Below, piece by piece: positions 18,884 to 26,491 of a stretch of DNA of 32,848 nucleotides (position 1 is the stretch's first letter; every line of letters starts with the position of its first letter). The notes beneath the pieces are model-generated. The model was not told the DNA's origin. It searched no databases and saw nothing but the letters and a program-made list of their open reading frames with translations. The DNA lies in the NCBI GenBank assembly GCA_023262005.1, contig JALREL010000165.1:1-32848 (forward strand), given 5' to 3'. The stretch is from Sphingorhabdus sp. (lineage in GTDB: Bacteria; Pseudomonadota; Alphaproteobacteria; Sphingomonadales; Sphingomonadaceae). Made by a program: the position numbers and the translations under genes.

Positions 18884-19882
18884 TCAATCGGCTTTGTCCA
18901 GTTGCCATGGCATTGGCGGCAATCCCTTGGATTGCATCCAAACGGGATTGTAGAGCGTCGAAAGATAGCGGAATCCGGTATCGCACAGGATGGTGGCTAT
19001 CCGGTGCCCCGGACCGAGCTGCTTTGCCAGCTCGACAGCGCCAGCAACGTTGATGCCCGAAGAAAGCCCCAGACAAAGCCCCTCTTCTGCGAGCAAACGG
19101 CGAACCCAGACCAGGCCTTCTTCATCAGAGATGCGGAACTGTGTATCGATAGGCGCGCCATCGAGATTTGCGGTAATCCGCCCCTGCCCGATACCTTCGG
19201 CAACCGAATTGCCTTCCGCGCGCAATTCGCCATGCGCATAATAGTTATACAGTGCTGCGCCATACGGATCGCTGAGGGCGATCGTCACATTTTCATCGCG
19301 CGCTTTGAGGCCAAGGCCAACACCGGCAATCGTACCGCCGGTTCCCGCGGCACAGGTAAAGCCATCGACGCGGCCCTCCATCTGATCCCAGATTTCTTCG
19401 GCAGTTGTTTCGATATGCGCGCGGCGATTGGCGATATTGTCAAACTGGTTCGCCCAGATCGCATTGTCGGTTTCCTCGGCAATGCGGCGCGAAGTGTGCA
19501 CGAAATGTCCGGGGTTGGAAAAGGGCGCGGCGGGCACGAGGACGAGTTGGGCACCCAGCGCGCGAAGCGTATCCTTTTTCTCCTGGCTTTGCGTTTCCGG
19601 CATGACGATGATCGTCTTGTAACCCAGCGCATTGCCGACCAACGCCAGACCGATACCGGTATTGCCCGCCGTGCCTTCGACAATGGTGCCGCCCGGCTTC
19701 AACGTCCCCTGCTCTTCCGCGTCGCGGACGATGAACAAGGCTGCGCGATCCTTCACCGATGCGCCGGGGTTGGCAAATTCGCACTTCCCGTAAATCTCGC
19801 ATCCGGTGGCTTCGCTTGGCCCCTTCAAAAGGACGAGTGGGGTGTTGCCGATAAGGTCCAGACTGTTTGGCGTCGCTTTCAT
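18884..19882 (-). CDS. cysK: Cysteine synthase-like PLP enzyme (CysK family)
   Basis: This cytoplasmic fold-type II PLP enzyme is expected to make L-cysteine from O-acetylserine and sulfide. The 332-residue product has LIGNTPLVLL near the N-terminus, the PLP lysine in NPGASVKDRAA (K44) and the substrate loop EGTAGNTGIGLA (69-80). It also has the phosphate-binding glycine loop AAGTGGTIAGVG and LGLSSGINVAGA. The loop reads GTAGNTG where E. coli CysK has the TSGNTG form, a variant I associate with eukaryotic/fungal-type cysteine synthases and some alphaproteobacterial copies. A related specificity, such as cystathionine beta-synthase or diaminopropionate-pathway enzymes, is possible. It is the first gene of a probable operon and is divergent from the TonB receptor. 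Confidence 0.88.
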   Translation of the reverse strand: MKATPNSLDLIGNTPLVLLKGPSEATGCEIYGKCEFANPGASVKDRAALFIVRDAEEQGTLKPGGTIVEGTAGNTGIGLALVGNALGYKTIIVMPETQSQEKKDTLRALGAQLVLVPAAPFSNPGHFVHTSRRIAEETDNAIWANQFDNIANRRAHIETTAEEIWDQMEGRVDGFTCAAGTGGTIAGVGLGLKARDENVTIALSDPYGAALYNYYAHGELRAEGNSVAEGIGQGRITANLDGAPIDTQFRISDEEGLVWVRRLLAEEGLCLGLSSGINVAGAVELAKQLGPGHRIATILCDTGFRYLSTLYNPVWMQSKGLPPMPWQLDKAD

Positions 19883-20012
19883 AACCCCTCAGGTAGTTTC
19901 GGATGGAACAAGACGCAAGCGATGGCGACTTTTCGAGCAAGAAGTTCGCCTTTGCATGTCGCCTTGCAGTTCATCGTGCAGAAGCAGCGATTTGTCGATG
20001 AAGCCTAATTGG

Positions 20013-20035
20013 GTATTGTTATACTATATCATTTC
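20013..20035 (+). promoter_or_regulatory. Predicted Zur box (zinc-responsive operator)
   Basis: The 23-base imperfect palindrome has the core TGTTATACTATATCA (20017-20031), against the known proteobacterial Zur core TGTTATANTATAACA. Over the full site 19 of 22 informative positions match the enteric consensus as I remember it. It lies 37 bases before the receptor ATG and overlaps a -10-like TATACT, where a bound repressor would block RNA polymerase. The match is seen directly; zinc control is inferred. Confidence 0.7.
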
Positions 20036-20072
20036 ATCTAGCAGACGCGCGAACAAGACAATGGGATAACAA

Positions 20073-22214
20073 ATGAAAACCCTTTTCCGTACCAGTGCAG
20101 CGACCTCAATTCTCGCCCTCTCCCTTATCTCCTCCCCAGCTTTTGCGCAGCAACAGGCGGAACAGGATGTGGCCGATGATGACTTTCACCGCACCGGCGA
20201 AATCGTCGTCACCGCGCCCTATTTTGAACGGCTTGACCTGCTGGCGGGCACGTCGGCGCTGTCGGGTGAAGAACTGGCGCAGCAATCGCGCGGCCAGATT
20301 GGCGACACGCTGCTCTCGCTTCCCGGTGTTTCGGCAACCAGCTTCACGCCCGGCTCGTCACGCCCGGTGCTGCGCGGTTTCCAGGGCAATCGCGTCGCCG
20401 TACTGACCGATGGTATTGGCAATATCGACGCTTCGAATACCTCCGCCGACCATGCGGTGACGATTGAATCGCTGACCACCGAGCGCATAGAAGTGCTGCG
20501 CGGACCTGCCGTCCTGCTGTTTGGCGGCCAGGCAGTGGGTGGTGCGGTGAATGCCATCGACAAGCGTATCCCGCGCGCAATTCCCAAGGAAGCAGCCCAT
20601 GTCGATGCGCTGGCAGGCTATGGCAGCGCTGCCGATGAATGGTCGGCTGGTGCGTCGGTTGACGTTCCGGTAACCGATCGCCTGGTGGTCCATGCCGATG
20701 GCAGCTATCGCAAAAGCGATGACCTGCGCATCTCGGGTTACCAATTGTCGCCCGTTCTGCGCGACGAGGTTTTCGACCTTGCAGATGAAGAAGAAGCAGA
20801 AGGCGAACTCGACGAGGCAGAAGAGCTGCGTGAAGCCGCCGAGAATCGCGGACGCATTCCTAACAGTGCGGTGGAAACCTGGACTGCAGGCGTGGGCACC
20901 GCCTTCATCGACGATGGCGGCAATCTGGGCGTTTCGTTCAGCATCTATGATACCAAATATGGCATTCCCGGACGCCCCGGCGTTGGCCATCATGAAGAAG
21001 CGACCGCAGACGGTGAACAAGTTTCAATGGCTGAGGCTGGCGAAGAAGCGGTTACCATCGGCCTGCGTCAATATCGCGCCGACATCCGCGGTGAAGTCGA
21101 AACCGGAGGCGGTTTCCTTGAAAAGCTGACCTTCCGTGCCGGCTATGCCGATTATGAGCACACCGAATTCGAAGGCGATGAAATCGGCACCGTTTTCAAG
21201 AGCAATGGCTTTGAAGCGCGCGCCGAAGCTGTGCAGGCCAATCGCGATGGTTGGCGCGGTGCAAGCGGCATCCAGTACCTGTCGCGCGATTTCGAAGCGA
21301 TTGGTGCCGAAGCTTTTGTTCCGCCCAACCGTACCCGCCAATTGGGATTGTTCTCGCTGCAGGAGTTCGATCTGGGCGGGCTGCACTTAGAAGCAGCGTT
21401 GCGTTATGACCGGGTGAAGCAGGAAGCGCAGACGCTGGGCATCACGCGCAATTTCAACAATGTATCGGCTGCCTTTGGCCTGGCTTATTTGATCGGCGAT
21501 TTGAAAATCGGCATCAACGCTTCGCGCACAGGCCGAGCGCCTGCAGTCGAAGAGCTGTTTTCAGACGGGCCGCACATCGCAACCCAAGCCTATGAAATCG
21601 GCGATCCCGATCTGCGCAGCGAAAAGGCCTGGAATGCGGAGCTGTATGCGCGTTTCGACAGCAGCAATGTCGACGCGACGGTCACCGTCTACTCGAACTG
21701 GTTCGATGGCTTCATCTATGAAGACGCCACCGGCGCGGAAGAAGACGACCTGCCCGTTTTCCAATATTTCCAGAGCGATGCCCGTTTCTGGGGCTTTGAG
21801 GCCGATGTCTCTGCACGCCTTGGTCGTGTCGGCGGGTTCGATTTCGTCGTTGATGGCGTTGCCGATTACACCCGCGCCTCGATCTCCAACGGCGGTGGCC
21901 CCGTTCCGCGCATACCGCCGCTTCGCCTCCTGGGTGGCGTTGAACTGCAAAGCGGCAGCCTTGACCTTCGTGGAGAGGTTGAATGGGCGGACGACCAGCG
22001 GCGCAATGCCGCTTTTGAAACCGAAACCGCAGGCTTCACGCTGGTCAATGCATCAGCAAGCTGGCGCCCCTTCGGTCGTGACCGCAACATCGCGCTGATC
22101 GCCTCGGTGAACAACATCTTCGACGTTTCCGCGCGACGCGCTGCTTCCTTCACCAAGGATTATCTGCCTCTGGCCGGGCGTGATTTCCGAGTAACGGCAC
22201 GTATCAGCTTTTAA
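20073..22214 (+). CDS. TonB-dependent outer-membrane receptor, probable zinc (ZnuD-like) importer
   Basis: The 713-residue product is an outer-membrane beta-barrel that takes up a ligand with energy from TonB/ExbBD. A signal peptide ends about AFA|Q (25/26). The TonB box EIVVTA is at 43-48, and the plug contains SLPGVSATSFTPGSSRPVLRG and VEVLRG-type motifs. The barrel ends in RISF with the expected terminal Phe. Two features suggest zinc: a loop KYGIPGRPGVGHHEE (H306, H307), resembling the YGxPGH loop of ZnuD receptors, and the upstream Zur box. An unusually acidic loop lies at about 231-256. Receptor identity is certain; the zinc ligand is a supported inference. Confidence 0.95.
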   Translation: MKTLFRTSAATSILALSLISSPAFAQQQAEQDVADDDFHRTGEIVVTAPYFERLDLLAGTSALSGEELAQQSRGQIGDTLLSLPGVSATSFTPGSSRPVLRGFQGNRVAVLTDGIGNIDASNTSADHAVTIESLTTERIEVLRGPAVLLFGGQAVGGAVNAIDKRIPRAIPKEAAHVDALAGYGSAADEWSAGASVDVPVTDRLVVHADGSYRKSDDLRISGYQLSPVLRDEVFDLADEEEAEGELDEAEELREAAENRGRIPNSAVETWTAGVGTAFIDDGGNLGVSFSIYDTKYGIPGRPGVGHHEEATADGEQVSMAEAGEEAVTIGLRQYRADIRGEVETGGGFLEKLTFRAGYADYEHTEFEGDEIGTVFKSNGFEARAEAVQANRDGWRGASGIQYLSRDFEAIGAEAFVPPNRTRQLGLFSLQEFDLGGLHLEAALRYDRVKQEAQTLGITRNFNNVSAAFGLAYLIGDLKIGINASRTGRAPAVEELFSDGPHIATQAYEIGDPDLRSEKAWNAELYARFDSSNVDATVTVYSNWFDGFIYEDATGAEEDDLPVFQYFQSDARFWGFEADVSARLGRVGGFDFVVDGVADYTRASISNGGGPVPRIPPLRLLGGVELQSGSLDLRGEVEWADDQRRNAAFETETAGFTLVNASASWRPFGRDRNIALIASVNNIFDVSARRAASFTKDYLPLAGRDFRVTARISF

Positions 22215-22231
22215 TTGCATTTGACTCATCC

Positions 22232-22269
22232 GGCGTTCAGCATTGTCTTTCCAAGATAGGCTGGACGCC
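22232..22269 (+). other. Stem-loop between the receptor and the entericidin-like gene
   Basis: GGCGTTCAGC (22232-22241) pairs with GCTGGACGCC (22260-22269) over ten base pairs including one G-U pair. The loop holds a smaller TCTT/AAGA pairing. There is no T-tract after it on either strand, so it is not a classic terminator. It could stabilise the receptor mRNA 3' end or form part of the lipoprotein leader. Confidence 0.4.
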
Positions 22270-22289
22270 AACAACAAGAGGACAGAGTC

Positions 22290-22412
22290 ATGCGCAAGAT
22301 AATCGCCGCCTCCTTAGTCGCAGCATCGCTTTTGCTGTCGGCTTGCAACACCGTGAAGGGCTTGGGACGCGATATTGAATCGGTCGGCCAGGCAGGTGAC
22401 GAGGCTATTTAA
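22290..22412 (+). CDS. Entericidin-like small lipoprotein
   Basis: The 40-residue product (MRKIIAASLVAASLLLSACN...) is a typical entericidin-type peptide. It has a lipoprotein signal with lipobox LSAC (Cys19), then a short mature part with the family-like segment NTVKGLGRDIESVGQAGD. Entericidins are membrane lipoproteins found widely in proteobacteria, with roles in envelope stress or an antidote/toxin pair proposed in enterics. A good ribosome binding site AGAGGA (22277-22282) sits seven bases before the ATG. Its stop overlaps the tatC stop on the opposite strand by four bases. It stands alone, without a second ecn gene. Confidence 0.88.
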   Translation: MRKIIAASLVAASLLLSACNTVKGLGRDIESVGQAGDEAI

Positions 22413-23188
22413 GCGGTCTCTGGTTCTTCACTTGCAGCGCCGCCTTCGGTCTTTTCGCGGCGGCGCTGGGTGAACCAGATCGCGACAAGCGCCAGCTCGT
22501 AGAGCAGGCAAAGCGGAACAGCGAGCAGCAATTGAGAGACCACGTCGGGCGGGGTCAACACCGCTGCAACCGCGAAAGCGCCTACAATGGCGTAGCGACG
22601 CCCGGCTTTGAGCTGGTCGCGCGTTACAATCCCTGCACGTTCGAGCAGCATCAGCAATACCGGCAACTGGAATGCGACGCCGAAGCCGAAAATGAAGGTT
22701 GTCGCAAAGCTCAGATAATTGCCTACCCCGGGCAACGCCTCTTGCGTCACGCCGCCAACAGTCCCTTCAAAACCAAGGAGGAAGCGCAGCGCCACCGGCA
22801 TCGCGCCGAAATAGGCCATGCTCGCACCCAGCGCGAACAGCACCGGCGTCATCAGCAGGAAGGGCAGGAACGCCTTCTTCTCGTTGCGATACAGCCCGGG
22901 GGCGACAAAGCGCCAGATTTGCGTCGCGAACACCGGGAAGCTGAGCATCAATGCGGCGAACAGGCCGACCTTCACCTGCACGAAGAAAGCCTCGAATATA
23001 TCGGTGTAAATCAGTTTGTCCTGCCCGACATTTTTGAGCGGCTGGACCAGCCAGCCATAAATCGGCTCCGCGAAATAGAAACATACGCCAAAGGATATGG
23101 CGAGCGCCGCCACGCACCAGAGCAGCCGGTTGCGCAGCTCGACCAGGTGATCGAGCAACGGCATCTTGCTATCGTCGATGTCCTTCAT
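22409..23188 (-). CDS. tatC: Sec-independent (twin-arginine) translocase subunit TatC
   Basis: TatC is the polytopic inner-membrane receptor for twin-arginine signal peptides. The 259-residue product has the N-terminal signature MPLLDHLVELRNRLLW (about 8-23) and six hydrophobic helices. It also has the VKVGLFAALMLSFPVFATQIWRF segment type (conserved P and Q), KKAFLPF and a late TPPDVVSQLLLAVPL. The start overlaps the tatB stop by four bases. It is the last gene of the nagZ-scpAB-tatABC run and converges on the entericidin-like gene. Confidence 0.97.
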   Translation of the reverse strand: MKDIDDSKMPLLDHLVELRNRLLWCVAALAISFGVCFYFAEPIYGWLVQPLKNVGQDKLIYTDIFEAFFVQVKVGLFAALMLSFPVFATQIWRFVAPGLYRNEKKAFLPFLLMTPVLFALGASMAYFGAMPVALRFLLGFEGTVGGVTQEALPGVGNYLSFATTFIFGFGVAFQLPVLLMLLERAGIVTRDQLKAGRRYAIVGAFAVAAVLTPPDVVSQLLLAVPLCLLYELALVAIWFTQRRREKTEGGAASEEPETA

Positions 23189-23508
23189 GGCTGCGGCTCA
23201 GCCTTGGGCGGGCTTTTATCTGCCGGATCCGCAGCGACCTCTGGCGGCGGCAGCGAATCATATTCGCGCACCGGCGGATGTTCGCGCATGATGCGCTCAT
23301 TTTCCGCCGCCCATTTCTTCTCAAGCTCTTCCAGTTCGGATTGGCGCACCATCTCGTCGATACCGCTGCGGAAATGCGAAGCCATCCGGCGCGCCTTGCC
23401 GACCCATTGGCCGACATAACGCAACACGCGCGGCAGGTCTTTGGGACCGATCACCAACAAGGCGACCAGCGCGACCAAGAGCAATTCGCCGGATGCGATA
23501 TCAAACAT
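23185..23508 (-). CDS. tatB: Sec-independent protein translocase subunit TatB
   Basis: TatB forms the substrate-receptor complex with TatC at the inner membrane. The 107-residue product has the TatA/B fold: a short N-terminal helix MFDIASGELLLVALVALLVI, then GPKDLP (the G-P hinge), an amphipathic helix (about 26-70) and a Pro/Glu-rich tail. The residue-8 Glu (SGELLLV) is typical of TatB and separates it from TatA. It lies 25 bases after tatA and overlaps tatC. Confidence 0.95.
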   Translation of the reverse strand: MFDIASGELLLVALVALLVIGPKDLPRVLRYVGQWVGKARRMASHFRSGIDEMVRQSELEELEKKWAAENERIMREHPPVREYDSLPPPEVAADPADKSPPKAEPQP

Positions 23509-23533
23509 GCGGGTTCAGCCCGGGATCAGGGGA

Positions 23534-23755
23534 TCAGTTGGTCTTGTCCGCCTGTTTTTCGGCATCAACAACGGTGCCTTGTGCATTGTCGATGCGCGGT
23601 GCGGGCTTTGCCTCATCGTCTTCGGCCATGCCCTTTTTGAAGCTTTTGATGCCCTTGGCGACATCGCCCATCATGTCCGAAAAGCGGCCCTTGCCGAACA
23701 ACAGCAGGATGATGATGCCGACGACCAGCCAGTGCCAGATGCTGAAACTACCCAT
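23534..23755 (-). CDS. tatA: Sec-independent protein translocase subunit TatA
   Basis: TatA oligomerises to form the protein-conducting element of the Tat pathway. The 73-residue product begins [21 protein letters not shown] with the FGKGR hinge, where Phe-Gly is characteristic of TatA. An amphipathic helix ([19 protein letters not shown]) and an acidic tail follow. Sixty-seven bases separate it from scpB, with no obvious terminator. Confidence 0.95.
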   Translation of the reverse strand: MGSFSIWHWLVVGIIILLLFGKGRFSDMMGDVAKGIKSFKKGMAEDDEAKPAPRIDNAQGTVVDAEKQADKTN

Positions 23756-23822
23756 TTTTCAAACTCCTCGTGCGGGGGCTTCCCCAATCGCTGCACGCCA
23801 GCAGCATTGTTGCTTATGGGAT

Positions 23823-24455
23823 TTAAGCGCTTTCCTCGCCAATTTCCAGTTCGCTCTCGCCTTCTTCCGGCATATCGCCACTTTCGACGGCAGAAAGCCC
23901 CTGCAACCCTTCGAGCGCAAGGTCGACCGGATCGAGCAGCCCTGCCGCTTTAAGGTCGGATAGACCGGGCAGATCGCGGCGCGACGCCAATCCGAAATGC
24001 GTCAGAAATTCGCCTGTCGTCGCGTAGATCAAAGGCCGTCCCGGCACTTCGCGGCGACCTGCCGGGCGGACCCAGCCTGCTTCCATCAGCACATCGAGCG
24101 TGCCTTTTGAAATCTGCACGCCGCGAATGGCCTCAATTTCCGCGCGGCTGACGGGTTCGTGGTAGGCAATGATCGCCAGCGTTTCGACCGCGGCGCGGCT
24201 CAATTTGCGGCTTTCCTCGCGTTCGCGGCGCAGCAAATGCGCCAGATCGGCGGCAGTCTGAAAATGCCAGGTTTTGCCGCGCTTGACGAGTTCGACACCG
24301 CGGCCCTGATAATGTTCTTCCAACTTGCCGAGCGCGCCAGGAACATCGACCTCTTCGCCGACATAAGCGCGGATCTGTTCGATTGTCATCGGGGCTTCGG
24401 ATGCGAACAAGGTCGCCTCGACCGCCCTAACCGCCGGATCATGTTCGATCATCAT
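23823..24455 (-). CDS. scpB: Segregation and condensation protein B
   Basis: ScpB is the dimeric winged-helix (kite) subunit that binds ScpA in the SMC-ScpAB condensin that compacts and segregates chromosomes. The 210-residue product has two winged-helix domains: VRAVEATLFASEAPMTIEQI (about 9-28), then ALETLAIIAYHEPVSRAEIEAIRG-like (VETLAIIAYHEPVS seen) and RPLIYATTGEFLTHFGL. The C-terminal tail is acidic. The ATG at 24455 overlaps the scpA stop by four bases. No smc gene is in the window. Confidence 0.95.
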   Translation of the reverse strand: MMIEHDPAVRAVEATLFASEAPMTIEQIRAYVGEEVDVPGALGKLEEHYQGRGVELVKRGKTWHFQTAADLAHLLRREREESRKLSRAAVETLAIIAYHEPVSRAEIEAIRGVQISKGTLDVLMEAGWVRPAGRREVPGRPLIYATTGEFLTHFGLASRRDLPGLSDLKAAGLLDPVDLALEGLQGLSAVESGDMPEEGESELEIGEESA

Positions 24456-25249
24456 GCCTTTGCCCCTGCCCGCGACTTGACCATCAACGGCCCAAAATTC
24501 GCTTCCTGCTGCAACTCCACCCGCCCCTGTTTAGCCAGTTCCAGCATGGCGAGGAAACTCGATGCCAGTGCCGAACGGCGCAATGCCGGTTCGGCATCGG
24601 GGGGCAGGAATGCCTCCAACTGCGTCCAATCGAGCGCATGGCCAAGCATGGCGGAAACGCGGTCGAGCGCCTCTTCTAGCGTCATCACCGCGCGCCGCTT
24701 GACCACATGCATCACCGGTGCATTGCGCGCCTGGATCTGCCCATAGGCGGAAATCAGTTCGAAGAAATTGCAATCCCATGCGGTGGTGCGCACCACGCGC
24801 AATCCTTCAGGGGCGCCGCGCGTGAAGATATCGCGCCCGATCCGGTCGCGCGCCATAAGCCGCGCGCCGCTTTCACGCATCGCATTCAACCTCTCAAGCC
24901 GAAGCTGCAGCCGCAGCGCCAATTCTTCGGGCGACGGATCGATTTCCGGGTCTTTCGGCAGCAACAGCGCCGATTTCAAATATGCCAACCAGGCTGCCAT
25001 CACGAGGTAATCGGCCGCCAGTTCAAGCTTCAGCGCGCGGGCATTTTCGATGAAACCCAGATACTGCTCAACAAGTTGCAGGATCGAAATCTGCCGAAGG
25101 TCGACCTTCTGCGTGCGGGCAAGCGTGAGCAATAGGTCGAGCGGACCTTCCCAGCCATCAATGTCGATGGTCAGCCGTTCGCTGTCGTCCGCGACTTCCG
25201 GCGGCGCGGATTCGCCCGCTTCGAACTCAAGGTCTTCGTCTAGGCCCAT
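24452..25249 (-). CDS. scpA: Segregation and condensation protein A
   Basis: ScpA is the kleisin that bridges the SMC heads and holds ScpB. The 265-residue product has the N-terminal kleisin signature GWEGPLDLLLTLARTQKVDL (about 32-51), ISILQLVEQYL and the helix LAADYLVMAAWLAYLKSALLLP. The C-terminal winged helix (ASSFLAMLELAKQGRVELQQ) contacts the SMC head. Its ATG lies ten bases inside the nagZ end, so translation is probably coupled. Confidence 0.95.
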   Translation of the reverse strand: MGLDEDLEFEAGESAPPEVADDSERLTIDIDGWEGPLDLLLTLARTQKVDLRQISILQLVEQYLGFIENARALKLELAADYLVMAAWLAYLKSALLLPKDPEIDPSPEELALRLQLRLERLNAMRESGARLMARDRIGRDIFTRGAPEGLRVVRTTAWDCNFFELISAYGQIQARNAPVMHVVKRRAVMTLEEALDRVSAMLGHALDWTQLEAFLPPDAEPALRRSALASSFLAMLELAKQGRVELQQEANFGPLMVKSRAGAKA

Positions 25250-26304
25250 GACGCGCCTGTTTCCGCATTGGTAGCCTTTGCATCGGCAACATGCACAGCC
25301 AATCCCAATAATTCGTCGCGCTTGGCAAGCAGGAAGTCGAGCCGCTGCTGATCAAACGCCACCGAAGGCAGCGCCGCTCTTGCTGCATCAACCCGTCGCC
25401 GGGCATCATCGGAAATGTCGGGTAACCGGTTGGCGATAGCGACCATCTCGTCCAACCGGCCCCAGCAATTGAGCGCAACGTCGCAGCCGGCTGCAATGCA
25501 GTCCACCGCATGGGTCGGCACGTCGCCCTTCAGGGCTTTCATTTCGAGATCGTCGCTCATCAACAGGCCATCGAAGCCGATTTCGCCGCGAATGATATCG
25601 TGGATGACGGTGGGCGACATGGTGGCGCACCGCTCATTGTCCCACGCATCATAGACCAGATGTGCGGTCATCCCCATCGTCGCGCCATTGAGCGCGCGAA
25701 ACGGTGCAATGTCCGCTTCCAGCTCTTCGCGCGAGGCATGGACATGGGGCAGTTCGAAATGGCTGTCGACGATCGCGCGGCCATGCCCGGGCATATGCTT
25801 GATAACACCAGCCGCGCCACCCTTGTGGAGCCCGTCGAGCACCGCACGGCCAAGCGCGGCAACACGCACCGGATCAAAACCCATCGCCCGATCACCAATG
25901 GCTGCCGTTGTGTCGGCTACGCGGACATCGAGGACAGGCAGGAAATTGACGGTGATCCCAACCTCGTTGAGTACCAATCCCAGTGCCTCTGCATTAACCC
26001 GCGCTGCCTCAATCGCGGTCATCGCGGAAATATCGTATAATGCATCAAAAGCAGAGCCGGGCGGAAATGCGGGCCATGTCGGGGGTTGCATGCGCATCAC
26101 CCGGCCGCCTTCCTGATCGATGAAGATCAGCACATCGTCGCGCCCGTGGAGCGAACGGAGCGAATCCGTCAATGCACGCAACTGTTCCCGGTCGCGGATG
26201 TTGCGCCTGAACAATGTGTAACCGACGGGATCAACTTCAGCGAACAAGGCCCGTTCGTCGCTGGTCAGTTCTTCGCCGGACAGCCCGAATATGACTGGTT
26301 TCAT
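25240..26304 (-). CDS. nagZ: Beta-N-acetylhexosaminidase NagZ (GH3)
   Basis: NagZ is a cytoplasmic glycoside hydrolase of family 3 that removes GlcNAc from anhydro-muropeptides during peptidoglycan recycling. The 354-residue product has LFIDQEGGRV-type (LIFIDQEGGRVMRM), the nucleotide-free GH3 signature KHMPGHG (about 168-174), GMTAHLVYDAWD and the catalytic loop GLLMSDDLEMKAL. Length is normal for NagZ. It begins a run of overlapping genes with scpA. The upstream terminator suggests it has its own promoter within 26305-26407. Confidence 0.95.
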   Translation of the reverse strand: MKPVIFGLSGEELTSDERALFAEVDPVGYTLFRRNIRDREQLRALTDSLRSLHGRDDVLIFIDQEGGRVMRMQPPTWPAFPPGSAFDALYDISAMTAIEAARVNAEALGLVLNEVGITVNFLPVLDVRVADTTAAIGDRAMGFDPVRVAALGRAVLDGLHKGGAAGVIKHMPGHGRAIVDSHFELPHVHASREELEADIAPFRALNGATMGMTAHLVYDAWDNERCATMSPTVIHDIIRGEIGFDGLLMSDDLEMKALKGDVPTHAVDCIAAGCDVALNCWGRLDEMVAIANRLPDISDDARRRVDAARAALPSVAFDQQRLDFLLAKRDELLGLAVHVADAKATNAETGASWA

Positions 26305-26407
26305 GACTGGACCGAACTCCGAATTTCCACGGCAAAAGGCTAGGTCAGCTTCGCCCTACTGACAAGCGCGTCACTCGGCAGCGAAGGTGAAAACTGTGCA
26401 AAACCGG

Positions 26408-26445
26408 AAAAAATAGGCCGTGGAGCGATGCCCCGCTCCACGGCC
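26408..26445 (-). terminator. Strong Rho-independent terminator after the SPOR gene
   Basis: On the minus strand GGCCGTGGAGCG and CGCTCCACGGCC form a perfect 12-base-pair stem with a 6-base loop (26416-26445). It is followed at once by TATTTTTTCC (26406-26415). It lies 46 bases after the SPOR gene stop and separates argS-SPOR from nagZ-scpAB-tatABC. Confidence 0.92.
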
Positions 26446-26491
26446 GAAAATGCCTTCATCCCCCAATGAAGGCAAATCCGCCTGACGGCGA

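Noticed and set aside
20358-21020. A 220-codon minus-strand frame inside the TonB receptor gene
   Set aside because: It is antisense to a complete receptor with signal peptide, TonB box and C-terminal Phe; the frame is a codon-bias artefact.
22217-22289. The stem-loop after the receptor as a Rho-independent terminator
   Set aside because: No T-tract follows the stem on either strand, so I list it as a stem-loop of unknown role.
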